A stretch of 64,000 nt of DNA from Pseudomonas chlororaphis subsp. aurantiaca. GTDB lineage: Bacteria; Pseudomonadota; Gammaproteobacteria; Pseudomonadales; Pseudomonadaceae. Location of the stretch: NCBI RefSeq assembly GCF_013466605.1, contig NZ_CP059162.1, positions 5,022,001 to 5,086,000 of the forward strand. Reading direction: 5' to 3'. The notes beneath the pieces were generated by a model. That model did no database searches. It was not told the DNA's origin and saw nothing but the letters and a program-made list of their open reading frames with translations. Below are positions 53,548 through 62,851 of this stretch, piece after piece. The position numbers and the translations under genes are program-made. Position 1 is the first letter of the stretch. Each line of letters begins with the position of its first letter.

Positions 53548-54194
53548 TGACTCACTCCCCAGTAGTTTTCATACAGCAATTCACTCAGCGGGCGCTCCCG
53601 CGCCCAGCCTTCGAGCACCAGCATCGGTGCCGGGTAAAACTCGCCCACCGGGCCCAGGCATAGCACCGCCAGCGGCTTGGCCCCGGCTGGCAGGCCGAGC
53701 AGCTCGGCCAGGGCAGCGGGCTCGAACAGCGACACCCAGCCCATGCCCAGCCCTTCGGCCCGGGCCGCCAGCCACAGGTTCTGAATCGCGCAGGAGAGCG
53801 AGGCCAGGTCCATTTCCGGCAAGGTACGCCGACCGAAAATATGCCGCTCACGGTCGTCCATCAGCGCCGCTACCAGGACCTCGGCGCAGTCGTTGATGCC
53901 TTCGACCTTGAGCTTCATAAACTCGTCGGAGCGTTCGCCCAAGGCCTCGGCGGTGCGTACCCGCTCCTCCTCCACCAGTTGCTGGATCTGCCCGCGCAAC
54001 GGCCGGTCGCTGATACGGATGAAACGCCAGGGCTGCATCAGGCCGACGCTGGGCGCCTGGTGCGCCGCCTCCAGCAGGCGGCGCAGGACCTGTGGTTCGA
54101 CCGTGCCACCGACGAAGTGGCGCATGTCACGACGCTCGGCGATCGCGCGATAGACCGCGTCACGTTCCGCCGCGGAAAAAGCGTTGTCGGTCAT
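53544..54194 (-). CDS. bluB: 5,6-dimethylbenzimidazole synthase
   Basis: A 216-residue flavin-destructase of the nitroreductase fold that cleaves FMNH2 with O2 to give the lower ligand of cobalamin. The stretches [26 protein letters not shown] and [14 protein letters not shown] match BluB. Its presence means the cell makes its own lower ligand under aerobic conditions. Overlaps cobB by 4 bases. Confidence 0.94.
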   Translation of the reverse strand: MTDNAFSAAERDAVYRAIAERRDMRHFVGGTVEPQVLRRLLEAAHQAPSVGLMQPWRFIRISDRPLRGQIQQLVEEERVRTAEALGERSDEFMKLKVEGINDCAEVLVAALMDDRERHIFGRRTLPEMDLASLSCAIQNLWLAARAEGLGMGWVSLFEPAALAELLGLPAGAKPLAVLCLGPVGEFYPAPMLVLEGWARERPLSELLYENYWGVSQ

Positions 54195-55516
54195 GGGCGC
54201 CGCGCGAGCACGCTCGCTCCTGCCGGCGCCAGCAGGGCCGCCACCGCTTCGGGGTTGGACGGAAAATAGAAATGCACATAAGAGGCGGTCATCCGCCCTT
54301 TGCGGTAAACCGCTTCCGCGCCGCGCCCGCCATTCGGGCTCAGGCCGCGGGCGATCGGCTCCAGCTCGGTGCTGGTCAACGAATGATGGTAGGTATGCCC
54401 GCGCAACGAACCTTCCGGCAACTCCACTGCCTGCAAGGCCAGGGCCGCCAGGCGCTTTTGCATCACCGCATCGCCGGGCAACAGGCCCAGCAGTTCGGCG
54501 CGCTCGCCGTCAACGTCGGTCAGGGAGTCCAGCAGATACAACATGCCGCCACACTCGGCGAGCAAGGGTTTGCCGGCAGCATGATGCGCGCGGATCGCAC
54601 TGAGCATCGAGCCGTTCTCCGCCAGCGCCCGGTGATGCAACTCCGGGTAACCGCCCGGCAGGTACAGGCTGTCCGCCTCGGGCAGTGCCGCGTCATGGAG
54701 CGGCGAGAAAAAGTCCAGCTCGGCGCCCATGGCCCGCAGCAGATCCAGGCTCGCGCCATAGGTAAAGGCAAAGGCTTCGTCGCGGGCCACGGCAATGCGC
54801 ACGCCGGCCAACAGAGGCTCGACGGCAACTGTCTGAGGAGCGGCAAACGCCACGGCCGGCGGCAAGGCCACTTCGCAGCTGTCAGCCAAGGCGGCCGCCG
54901 CCGCGTCGAGACGCAGATCCAGATCGTTGAGTTCGCTGGCCTGCACCAGCCCCAGATGGCGGCTGGGCAGTTCGATGCCGGTTTCCCGGGACAGCGCGCC
55001 GTACCAGCGCAATCCCTCGGTCAGGCTGCCTTCGAGCAACTGCGCATGACGCAGGGTGCCGACACGGTTGGCCAGCACGCCGGCGAACGGCAGATCCGAC
55101 TGATAACGCGCCAGCCCCAGCGCCAAGGCACCGAAGGTCTGGGCCATGGCGGTGCCATCGATCACCGCGAGCACTGGCACCCCGAAATGCCGCGCCAGGT
55201 CGGCGCTGGACGGCGTGCCGTCGAACAGCCCCATCACACCTTCGATCAGGATCAGGTCCGCCTCACCGGCGGCCTCCCACAGCAGGCGGCGGCTTTCCTG
55301 CTCGCCGACCATCCACATGTCCAGCTGATACACCGGCGCACCGCTGGCGCGCTCGAGGATCATCGGGTCGAGAAAGTCCGGGCCACACTTGAACACGCGC
55401 ACCTTGCGTCCCTGATTGCGATGCAGGCGGGCGAGCGCGGCGGTCACGGTGGTCTTGCCCTGACCGGAAGCCGGCGCGGCAATCAATACCGCCGGGCAAT
55501 GACGGGCATCACTCAC
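54191..55516 (-). CDS. cobB: cobyrinate a,c-diamide synthase
   Basis: A 441-residue glutamine amidotransferase. The N-terminal P-loop ATPase has APASGQGKTTVT, and KCGPDFLDP follows. The C-terminal glutaminase has the Cys in AECGGMLYL and the His in HTYHHSL. In aerobic Pseudomonas pathways it acts on hydrogenobyrinic acid. Overlaps cobO by 4 bases. Confidence 0.96.
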   Translation of the reverse strand: MSDARHCPAVLIAAPASGQGKTTVTAALARLHRNQGRKVRVFKCGPDFLDPMILERASGAPVYQLDMWMVGEQESRRLLWEAAGEADLILIEGVMGLFDGTPSSADLARHFGVPVLAVIDGTAMAQTFGALALGLARYQSDLPFAGVLANRVGTLRHAQLLEGSLTEGLRWYGALSRETGIELPSRHLGLVQASELNDLDLRLDAAAAALADSCEVALPPAVAFAAPQTVAVEPLLAGVRIAVARDEAFAFTYGASLDLLRAMGAELDFFSPLHDAALPEADSLYLPGGYPELHHRALAENGSMLSAIRAHHAAGKPLLAECGGMLYLLDSLTDVDGERAELLGLLPGDAVMQKRLAALALQAVELPEGSLRGHTYHHSLTSTELEPIARGLSPNGGRGAEAVYRKGRMTASYVHFYFPSNPEAVAALLAPAGASVLARRP

Positions 55517-56124
55517 AGTTCGACGCCTTTTTGCGCTTTGATTCCGGCCTGGAAGGCATGCTTGACCATGCCCATTTCGGTGACAGTGTCGGCCAGCTCG
55601 ATCATCTCCGGCTTGGCGCCACGCCCGGTGACCACCACATGCTGCATCGGCGGCCTCGCCTGCAGGTCGCTGAGCACCTGGTCCAGATCCAGATAGCCGT
55701 GCTTGAGGGCGATGTTCAGTTCATCGAGCACCACCAGGCCGATCTTCGGGTCGCTCAGCAGTTCGCGGGAAACCGCCCAGGCCGCTTCGGCGGCGGCGAT
55801 GTCGCGCTGGCGGTCCTGGGTTTCCCAGGTGAAACCTTCGCCCATGACATGGAAACGCACCTGCTCCGGAAAGCGCCGGAAGAACAATTCCTCGCCGGTA
55901 CTGTTGCGACCCTTGATGAACTGCACCACGCCGCACTGCATGCCATGGCCCATGGCCCGCGCGAGCATGCCGAAGGCCGAGCTGCTTTTGCCTTTGCCGT
56001 TGCCGCTCAGCACCAGCAGCAAGCCGCATTCGTTCGGCGAGTTGGCGATGCGTTCATCGATCACGGCTTTTTTGCGCAGCATGCGCGCCAGATGGCGCTC
56101 GTCACGATCAGGGGATTCAGTCAT
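55513..56124 (-). CDS. cobO: cob(I)yrinic acid a,c-diamide adenosyltransferase
   Basis: A 203-residue enzyme that adds the adenosyl ligand to the corrin cobalt. The P-loop is SGNGKGKSSSAFG, with GEGFTWETQD and LDELNIAL as family motifs. ATG 56124 (MTESPDRDERH) fits the family start; the longer frame to 56298 reads through the riboswitch. First gene of the operon, directly downstream of the cobalamin riboswitch. Confidence 0.96.
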   Translation of the reverse strand: MTESPDRDERHLARMLRKKAVIDERIANSPNECGLLLVLSGNGKGKSSSAFGMLARAMGHGMQCGVVQFIKGRNSTGEELFFRRFPEQVRFHVMGEGFTWETQDRQRDIAAAEAAWAVSRELLSDPKIGLVVLDELNIALKHGYLDLDQVLSDLQARPPMQHVVVTGRGAKPEMIELADTVTEMGMVKHAFQAGIKAQKGVEL

Positions 56125-56212
56125 GGGGCAGCTCTCCGTTGGGGCTGGATAACGGGGGGCAGGAATAGGAATAGACGGCGCAAGCCTGGCATCGCCCACC
56201 GTGATGCCGTTG

Positions 56213-56420
56213 GATGGATCAGGCCGGTCTCCGGGCTTGTGAGTGACTGGGATGCCCAACTGCGCGCCTTCCCATGTCGACAGTCGACACAGTGGCATCA
56301 GGCGCAGTCTTGACTCACTTACCGTTGCGGGGGCAGCGCCGGAATCGTCGTGCGTGCACCTTCGGCACGCGTACTCACCGGCTTCCCTGTTTCACTCTGT
56401 CGACCTGCGGCCACAGAGCA
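56213..56420 (-). promoter_or_regulatory. cobalamin riboswitch
   Basis: Read on the minus strand, the conserved elements occur in order: GAAACAGGGAA.CCGGTG near 56377-56393, GCTGCCCCCGCAACGGTA near 56325-56342, GCCACTG near 56292-56299, GGGAAGGC near 56267, and AGCCCGGAGACCGGCC at 56223-56238. This is the classical B12-box core. It should shut off the cob operon when adenosylcobalamin is plentiful. About 90 bases separate it from the cobO start. Confidence 0.96.
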
Positions 56421-56611
56421 CCTGAAACAAGTCGCGAAGGTTAGAGGGTTGGGGGTGGAGCGTCAATTAAAGCCGGGGCCCGGCAGATCGACGAATGGCT
56501 GCCATATCGGAAAAATGACGCCAATCTTGTGCCACACTCAACGCAGTGATATCAAATAGCCATAATCACGTTAAAAAACTCCAATATCTCAACAATAATA
56601 GGAAAAGTCCG

Positions 56612-57193
56612 ATGCAAGGCATGATCATCAGCAATCCGAAACTGGAATTCCTGCGCCCTGCCCTGGAACGCTGGTTCGATTGCATCGACCGCTACAACGC
56701 CGTGCGCGGCGATAACGAAAGCCCTTACTGGTTCGACGAAAAAGCCAACCTGGGATTGCTCTCGGCGGCGGCCTGGATGGCGGAGATGGTCACCCTGGAA
56801 CACACACCGAGCAAAAAACAGCTCGAGGACGGCGACCGCAGCGGCCGCACCGACCTGTACATCGCCACGCAGGAGGAGCGTGTCTACATCCAGGCCACCC
56901 AGCGCTGGCCCCGGGTCAACAGCCTGCACCTGACCCAACCGTTGCTGGATGCCGCCAGCGACGCGAAAAAAGCCAGCTACCCCAGCGACCTGAAACTCGG
57001 CTGCCTGTTCGTCACGCCGCAAAAAACCCAGCACAGCGCCACTCCGGAAGAACTGCAGGACATGGTCGACGATCTGCAAAAGGAACATTGCTGCGCCGTG
57101 GCCTGGTACTTCCCCTACGCGTACCGCAAATTGCGCAACGAAGCCGGCAACTATCACCCCGGCGTTGCCGTGCTGCTCAAGGAAGCACGCTGA
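56612..57193 (+). CDS. conserved hypothetical protein
   Basis: A 193-residue soluble protein without signal peptide. It has GRTDLYIATQEERVYIQA in the middle (a strand-rich core) and a Cys-rich KEHCCAVAWYFPYAYRKL near the end. The mid-region resembles restriction-endonuclease-like folds only in a loose way (D-x-Y and E residues before strands), so no function is claimed. ATG 56612 is preceded by AGGAAA. Divergent from the cob operon. Confidence 0.75.
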   Translation: MQGMIISNPKLEFLRPALERWFDCIDRYNAVRGDNESPYWFDEKANLGLLSAAAWMAEMVTLEHTPSKKQLEDGDRSGRTDLYIATQEERVYIQATQRWPRVNSLHLTQPLLDAASDAKKASYPSDLKLGCLFVTPQKTQHSATPEELQDMVDDLQKEHCCAVAWYFPYAYRKLRNEAGNYHPGVAVLLKEAR

Positions 57194-57265
57194 GCAGGTG
57201 GAAGCATCGTCCATCTGTGCTTCTCTATGACTACACCGACTTCGTGCATTCATAGGGAAATCAGC

Positions 57266-58585
57266 ATGCTCAAGCTTCGATACGCAATCCTTATCGCCGT
57301 CGCCGCAGGCCTTGCCGCCTGCGGCGAAACCTCCACCCTCCAGGTCTCCGACGGCACCGGCCCCTCGCCGAAACTGCCCGAACCGAACAAGACCCTGTTC
57401 CCGACCGTGAACATCGCGCCCGCGATCGGCTGGCCACAAGGCACCAAACCAGTGGCCGCCGCCGGCACCCAGGTGGCCGCATTTGCCGAAGGCCTGGAGC
57501 ATCCGCGCTGGCTGTACGTGCTGCCCAATGGCGACGTACTGGTGGCGGAGACCAATGCCCCACCCTCCCCCGATGACGGCAAAGGTATTCGTGGCTGGAT
57601 CGCCAGCAAGATCATGAGCCGCGCCGGGGCCGGCGTGCCCAGCCCGAACCGCATCACCCTGCTGCGGGACAAGGATCACGATGGCGTGGCGGAAACCCGC
57701 ACGGTGTTCCTGGAAAACCTCAACTCGCCGTTCGGCATGACCCTGGTGGGCAATGACCTGTACGTCGCCGACACCGATCGCCTGCTGCGCTTCCCCTACA
57801 AGGACGGCGACACCAAGATCAGCGCCCAGCCGACCAAGGTGGTCGACCTGCCTGGCGGCAAGCTGAACCACCACTGGACCAAAAACGTGATTGCCAGCAA
57901 GGACGGCAGCAAGCTGTACGTCACGGTCGGCTCCAACAGCAACGTCGGTGAAAACGGCATGGGCCAGGAGGAAGGTCGCGCCGCCATCTGGGAAGTCGAC
58001 CGCGCCACCGGCAAGCAACGGATTTTCGCCTCCGGCCTGCGCAACCCCAACGGCATGGCCTGGGAGCCGCAAAGTGGCCAGCTGTGGACCGCGGTCAACG
58101 AGCGCGACGAGATCGGCAGCGACCTGGTGCCGGACTACATCACCTCGGTCAAGGATGGCGCATTCTATGGCTGGCCATACAGTTACTACGGCCAGCATGT
58201 GGATGTGCGAGTCACTCCGCAGAACCCGACCCTGGTGGCCAAGGCCATCGCTCCGGATTATGCCGTCGGCCCGCATACCGCCTCCCTCGGCCTGGCATTC
58301 GCCGAAGGCAGCAAGCTGCCGGCGCCGTTCACCCAAGGCGTGTTCATCGGCCAGCATGGCTCGTGGAACCGCAAGCCCCACAGCGGCTACAAGGTGATCT
58401 TCGTGCCCTTCGCCAATGGCAAGCCGGTGGGCCAACCGGTGGACGTACTGACCGGCTTCCTCAGTGCCGACGAGAAAGCCATGGGCCGGCCGGTCGGCGT
58501 AGTGATCGACAAGCAAGGGGATCTGCTGGTGGCCGATGATGTCGGCAACAAGGTCTGGCGTGTGTCAGCAGCCAAGGCGCAATAG
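57266..58585 (+). CDS. PQQ-type sugar (sorbosone/glucose) dehydrogenase, lipoprotein
   Basis: A 439-residue six-bladed beta-propeller of the GSDH family. An N-terminal lipoprotein signal (residues 1-18, lipobox LAAC) suggests attachment to a membrane. Family stretches are [65 protein letters not shown] and [16 protein letters not shown]. It would oxidise sugars or sugar lactones with PQQ; the substrate is not known. ATG 57266 fits the signal; an upstream in-frame ATG at 57227 lacks a ribosome site. Confidence 0.9.
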   Translation: MLKLRYAILIAVAAGLAACGETSTLQVSDGTGPSPKLPEPNKTLFPTVNIAPAIGWPQGTKPVAAAGTQVAAFAEGLEHPRWLYVLPNGDVLVAETNAPPSPDDGKGIRGWIASKIMSRAGAGVPSPNRITLLRDKDHDGVAETRTVFLENLNSPFGMTLVGNDLYVADTDRLLRFPYKDGDTKISAQPTKVVDLPGGKLNHHWTKNVIASKDGSKLYVTVGSNSNVGENGMGQEEGRAAIWEVDRATGKQRIFASGLRNPNGMAWEPQSGQLWTAVNERDEIGSDLVPDYITSVKDGAFYGWPYSYYGQHVDVRVTPQNPTLVAKAIAPDYAVGPHTASLGLAFAEGSKLPAPFTQGVFIGQHGSWNRKPHSGYKVIFVPFANGKPVGQPVDVLTGFLSADEKAMGRPVGVVIDKQGDLLVADDVGNKVWRVSAAKAQ

Positions 58586-58587
58586 GT

Positions 58588-59250
58588 TCAGCGCTTGCGA
58601 CACAGGGTCAAGCCATCCCCCAGGGGCAGCAGCGACAAGTCGACACGCGGGTCATCCTTCAAGGCACGATTGAGTGCCTGGATGGCCCGGGTGTCTTCGC
58701 TCTGGGGATTCTCCTCCAGCACCCGACCGCTCCACAGCGTGTTATCGAACACCGCCAGCCCGCCCACGCGCAGCAGGCGCAGGGCACTTTCCAGATAAGC
58801 CGGGTAATTGGCCTTGTCGGCGTCGATGAAGACCAGGTCGAAACCACCCTCGCCTTCCTCCCGCTCAATGCTGGCCAAGGTCTCCAGGGCCGGCGCCAGG
58901 CGCAACTCGATCCGCCCGGCGACACCTGCTTCCTGCCAGTAGCGGCGCGCGGTGGCGTTGTAGTCGCCCGGGATGTCACAACAGATCAACTGGCCATCGT
59001 CCGGCAAGGCCGCGGCCATGGACAAGGCGCTGTAGCCGGTGAAGGTCCCCACCTCCAGCACACGCCGGGCACCGATAAGCTTGACCAGCAAGGCGAGGAA
59101 CTGCCCCTGCTCGGGCGCCACCTGCCAGCGCGCCATGGGCAGCGCCTGGGTTTCGTCGCGCAGACGGCGCAGCAGCGGCGTTTCACGCAGGGAAACGTCG
59201 AGCAGGTAGTGATAGAGGGCGTCGTCGAGGTTGAGGGTACGGGCGGTCAT
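58588..59250 (-). CDS. class I SAM-dependent O-methyltransferase
   Basis: A 220-residue caffeoyl-CoA-type O-methyltransferase. The SAM motif is VLEVGTFTGYSAL, the metal-binding Asp pair lies in VFIDADKANYP and DNTLWSG, and QFLALLVKL precedes motif I. Such enzymes methylate catechols and related diols. The stop is 2 bases from the convergent sugar dehydrogenase stop. Confidence 0.92.
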   Translation of the reverse strand: MTARTLNLDDALYHYLLDVSLRETPLLRRLRDETQALPMARWQVAPEQGQFLALLVKLIGARRVLEVGTFTGYSALSMAAALPDDGQLICCDIPGDYNATARRYWQEAGVAGRIELRLAPALETLASIEREEGEGGFDLVFIDADKANYPAYLESALRLLRVGGLAVFDNTLWSGRVLEENPQSEDTRAIQALNRALKDDPRVDLSLLPLGDGLTLCRKR

Positions 59251-59275
59251 GGCAACCTCGACATTGAGATAGGAC

Positions 59276-59809
59276 CTAAGGGTTGTGCGCCAGATGCTCT
59301 GGCTGCAGCACGCGCTTGGCGCTCAGGTAGGCTTTTTGCCAATAGGCCTTGGACAGGCTGTCCAGCTTCACCGTGCCGCCGGTGGCCGGTGCATGGACGA
59401 AGCGGCCTTCACCGACATAGATGCCCGCGTGGCTGACCTGAGAACCGCCATTGGTGGCAAAAAATATCAGGTCGCCGGTCTGCAAGGCGTCCTTGCCGAC
59501 ATTCGGCGCACGCATGCCGATCATTTCGCGGGTCGAGCGCGGCAGCGAGATACCGGCGGCATCGCGATAGACGTAGCCTATCAGGCCACTGCAATCGAAA
59601 CCGGAATCTGGTGTGTTGCCACCCCAGCGATAAGGCGTGCCCACCAGGCCCAACGCACGAAACAGCACGTCTTCGGCAGCGGGCGAGAAGGTCTGGGGAG
59701 CATTGAAAACGGGAGCACGTACAACAGGCGCGGGTGGCGGGGTACGGCTGGCACACGCACCGAGCAGCGCGGCGAGAACAATCAATGCGAGGCGGGCCGA
59801 CGTCGACAT
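59276..59809 (-). CDS. NlpC/P60 (C40) peptidase, lipoprotein
   Basis: A 177-residue cell-wall peptidase. Lipoprotein signal with lipobox LLGAC (Cys19). The catalytic Cys lies in SGFDCSGLIGYVY, and the His in SQVSHAGIYVGEG followed by FVHAP. It likely cuts peptidoglycan stem peptides. A close relative lies just upstream (59975-60595), so the two probably arose by duplication. Confidence 0.93.
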   Translation of the reverse strand: MSTSARLALIVLAALLGACASRTPPPAPVVRAPVFNAPQTFSPAAEDVLFRALGLVGTPYRWGGNTPDSGFDCSGLIGYVYRDAAGISLPRSTREMIGMRAPNVGKDALQTGDLIFFATNGGSQVSHAGIYVGEGRFVHAPATGGTVKLDSLSKAYWQKAYLSAKRVLQPEHLAHNP

Positions 59810-59865
59810 ATGCAGAACAATCCTGATCTGGATGCGGCTTTCTCTGCCGTGAGGCCGAAAACAAA

Positions 59866-59890
59866 ACCGCGTAAGCAGAACTTACGCGGT
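59866..59890 (-). terminator. intrinsic terminator between the two C40 peptidase genes
   Basis: ACCGCGTAAG/CTTACGCGGT perfect 10-bp stem with a 5-base loop. Read on the minus strand it is followed by TTTGTTTT. It ends the upstream peptidase transcript. Confidence 0.85.
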
Positions 59891-59974
59891 TAGTTTTCAA
59901 CAATAGATCAGGATTCTAGCGTCTACGCGCTAAACTTCAAGTAAGACTTTAACTTCACCTTACAAAAAGTCCGC

Positions 59975-60595
59975 TTACTTGCGTGCAGTGACCACGGTCG
60001 GGGCCATCGCAAGGGCGCGTTTGGCTTCGATGAAGGTCTTGCTCCAGTAGCTGTCGCCCAGGCTGTCAACTCGCACACCACCGCTGCGGCGGCTGCTGGA
60101 ATGGATGAACTGGTCATCGCCCAGATAGATGCCTGCGTGGCTTACGCGACCGCGGCGGCCATTGGTGGCGAAGAACAACAGGTCGCCCGGCTGCAGCTTG
60201 TTACGTGCAACCAGCGGAGCGTCAACGTTGATCATTTCACGGGTGGAGCGCGGCAGATTCATGCCGGCCTCTTCACGGAACAGGTAGCCGATGAAACCGC
60301 TGCAATCGAAACCGGCTTCAGAGGTACCGCCGAAACGGTAACGGGTACCGATCAGGGACATGCCACGCTCGAGGATACTGTCAGCCAAGACTGGCAGTTG
60401 GTAAGGCTTGCTGTCAGCGAACTCGGCGAGTTCTTTTTCGGTTGCCAGCTCTTCCTGGAAAATAGCGGAAGACTGGGCTTTTGAAGAGTTTTGAACCTGT
60501 TGCTGCTCTTGTTGGCTCACCGGAGAGTGGGTGGCGCAACCAAACAACAGGGTAACGAGTGCAAGAGGCACGAGGGGTGCGAAGCGCTTCAGCAT
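59975..60595 (-). CDS. NlpC/P60 (C40) peptidase, lipoprotein
   Basis: A 206-residue peptidase (ATG 60601 is an alternative start two codons earlier). Lipobox TLLFGC. The catalytic Cys lies in AGFDCSGFIGYLF, and the His in RVSHAGIYLGDDQF. A Gln-rich linker (SQQEQQQVQ) precedes the catalytic domain. Similar to MepH/Spr-type endopeptidases that open peptidoglycan cross-links. Confidence 0.93.
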   Translation of the reverse strand: MLKRFAPLVPLALVTLLFGCATHSPVSQQEQQQVQNSSKAQSSAIFQEELATEKELAEFADSKPYQLPVLADSILERGMSLIGTRYRFGGTSEAGFDCSGFIGYLFREEAGMNLPRSTREMINVDAPLVARNKLQPGDLLFFATNGRRGRVSHAGIYLGDDQFIHSSSRRSGGVRVDSLGDSYWSKTFIEAKRALAMAPTVVTARK

Positions 60596-60809
60596 GGGCA
60601 CGACCGTGGCTTAAAGTTATAAAGAAGCCGCGACTATGCCTTCTATCGCTCTAATTTGCAAATTCAATCGATTGAAATGTGACTTATCGGTTTCCACTCA
60701 ACATCTAAGGCCTTAAGCCCATTTTAAACGCACGCGCCTGTGGAACCGCTTCCAGATGCGGGTTTTCTGGCGCCTGAAATATACCAAAAAGCCACTGCCA
60801 CCCGCGGTT

Positions 60810-61514
60810 TTACCAGCCCAGGGTTTCTTTGAGGAAGGGAATGGTCAGCTTGCGCTGAGCCTGCAAGGACGCCTGGTCGAGGCGCTCCAACAGCTCGAAC
60901 AAGGCGCTCATGCTGCGGGTGCCGCGGGTCAGGATAAAGTGCCCGACTTCGTCGGTCAGGTGCAGCCCGCGACGCGAGGCGCGCAACTGCAATGCACGCA
61001 ATTTGTCTTCGTCGGAGAGCGGACGCATCTGGAAGATCAGCGCCAGGGTCAACCGGGACTTGAGGTCCGCCAGCTTCACCGGCAACTCCCGGGGAGAGGT
61101 CGAAGCCGCGATCAACAGGCGCCGGCCGCTGTCACGCAGGCGGTTGAACAGATGAAACAGCGCCTCTTCCCAGTCGGCCTTGCCCGCCACTGCTTGCAAG
61201 TCGTCCAGGCAAACCAGTTCGTACTGTTCCAGGTTGTCGAGGATTTCGATGCCGCGATCCAGCAATTCCGCCAGGGGCAAGTAGACCGCTGGCTCCCCCA
61301 ACTGCTCAAACCGCAGGCAGGCCGCCTGCAGCAAGTGCGTACGCCCTACCCCATCCTTGCCCCAGAGGTAGATCAGGCTTTCGGTCCAGCCGGCGTCGGC
61401 TTCGCAAAGCCGCTCGACATAGCCGAGTGCAGCGGCATTGGCGCCTGGGTAGTAGTTGATGAAGGTGGCGTCATCACGCAGACGCACACCTAGGGGCAGC
61501 TGAATCGGTTTCAT
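60810..61514 (-). CDS. hda: DnaA regulatory inactivator Hda
   Basis: A 234-residue AAA+ protein homologous to DnaA domain III. It has the N-terminal clamp-binding stretch QLPLGVRL, a Walker A-like WGKDGVGRTHLLQA, Walker B LVCLDDLQ, and sensor II-type TRGTRSMSALFELLERLD. With the beta clamp it stimulates ATP hydrolysis by DnaA to stop re-initiation. Length equals that of the family. Confidence 0.95.
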   Translation of the reverse strand: MKPIQLPLGVRLRDDATFINYYPGANAAALGYVERLCEADAGWTESLIYLWGKDGVGRTHLLQAACLRFEQLGEPAVYLPLAELLDRGIEILDNLEQYELVCLDDLQAVAGKADWEEALFHLFNRLRDSGRRLLIAASTSPRELPVKLADLKSRLTLALIFQMRPLSDEDKLRALQLRASRRGLHLTDEVGHFILTRGTRSMSALFELLERLDQASLQAQRKLTIPFLKETLGW

Positions 61515-61741
61515 GCTGACTGAACAGTTCCAAACAAACCGTTAGTGGCCTCTGTGTAAAGTTTGCAAAGTTTATACCCGTGACGCCGGGCGCACAATGC
61601 AACAGACCACAAGCAAAATCAAAGGTTTGCGTTAGCCTGATGAAATCACGGGGGGTTCTTTGACGGTGGATGTGACAGCTGTAAAGACTCTCCGAGGCAC
61701 CTGCCCGAAACGCGGGTACCCCGAAATGCAAACAAGGGTCG
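61515..61741. other. intergenic region upstream of hda
   Basis: About 225 bases between the AI-2E-family permease stop and hda. It probably holds the hda promoter; no hairpin terminator or gene was recognised. Confidence 0.5.
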
Positions 61742-62815
61742 CTACAGCTCGGACTCTTCTATACCGCTATAGATGTCCGAATCCTTGTACAGGTCGTGCA
61801 CATGGCGCACCAGCACCATGACCACCGCCGCCACCGGCAAAGCCAGCAGGATGCCGGTGAACCCGAATAGCTCACCCCCCGCGAGAATCGCGAAGATCAC
61901 CGCCACCGGATGCAGGCCGATCCGATCGCCTACCAGCAAGGGGGTCAGCACCATGCCCTCCAGGGCCTGGCCAACCATGAACACCGCCACGATGCCGATC
62001 ATCGGGTACAGGTCGCCGCCGAACTGGAACAATCCGGCAATCAGTGCCGCGCCGATACCGATGACAAAGCCCATGTACGGCACAATCGCCGCCAGGCCGG
62101 CAATCAGGCCGATCAGCAGCCCCAGCTCCAACCCGACCAGCATCAGGCCGGCGGCATAAATCATTCCCAGGGCAACCATCACCAGCAGCTGACCACGGAC
62201 GAACGCCCCCAGCACTTCGTGGCATTCCCCGGCCAGCGCCACCACCCGCTCCTCGCGATCACGGGGCAACAGGCTGCGGATCTTCGCCATCATCAGGTCC
62301 CAGTCGCGCAGCAGGTAAAAGCTGACCACCGGAATCAGCACCAGGTTGGCCAGCCAGCCGATCAGCGCCAGGCTGGAGGCCGTTGCCTGGCTCAGGACCA
62401 CGCCGACGATATCGGTGGTCTGCCCCATGTGCTCGCTGATCGCCGCCTTGACCTTGTCGAACTTCCAGAAACCATCGGACAAGCCCAGCTTGGACTGCGC
62501 CCAGGGCATCGCCGTGTGCTGCAACCAATCGAGCATCTGCGGCGCCAGTTCGTACAGACGCAGCAGTTGCTTGGCGAGCATAGGCACCAGCACCAGCAAC
62601 AACGCCATGACGATCAGGGTGAACAGGGCAAATACCGCCACCACGCCCCAGGTGCGCGACAAGCCGAGCTTTTCCAGGCGGTCCACCAGAGGATCGAACA
62701 GATAGGCCAACAGCAAGGCCACCAGGAACGGCGTCAGGATCGGATGCAACAGGTACACAAAACCACCGAGCAGGACCAACCCACCCAACCAGACCCATCG
62801 ACGCGTATCAGCCAT
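61742..62815 (-). CDS. AI-2E transporter (PerM) family permease
   Basis: A 357-residue membrane protein with about eight helices and the family's long soluble segment after helix 3. Stretches typical of the family are PILTPFLVALLLAYLFDPLVDRLE near the start and NWL-less central VPYMGFVIGIGAAL plus PLLVGDRIGLHPVAVI near the end. Some members export AI-2 or Na+, so the real substrate is open. ATG 62815 (MADTRRW) has GGAGTGG upstream; ATG 62827 overlaps that site. Confidence 0.9.
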   Translation of the reverse strand: MADTRRWVWLGGLVLLGGFVYLLHPILTPFLVALLLAYLFDPLVDRLEKLGLSRTWGVVAVFALFTLIVMALLLVLVPMLAKQLLRLYELAPQMLDWLQHTAMPWAQSKLGLSDGFWKFDKVKAAISEHMGQTTDIVGVVLSQATASSLALIGWLANLVLIPVVSFYLLRDWDLMMAKIRSLLPRDREERVVALAGECHEVLGAFVRGQLLVMVALGMIYAAGLMLVGLELGLLIGLIAGLAAIVPYMGFVIGIGAALIAGLFQFGGDLYPMIGIVAVFMVGQALEGMVLTPLLVGDRIGLHPVAVIFAILAGGELFGFTGILLALPVAAVVMVLVRHVHDLYKDSDIYSGIEESEL

Positions 62816-62851
62816 GAACCACTCCATTGCTTCTATATAAAGAAAGAAAAC

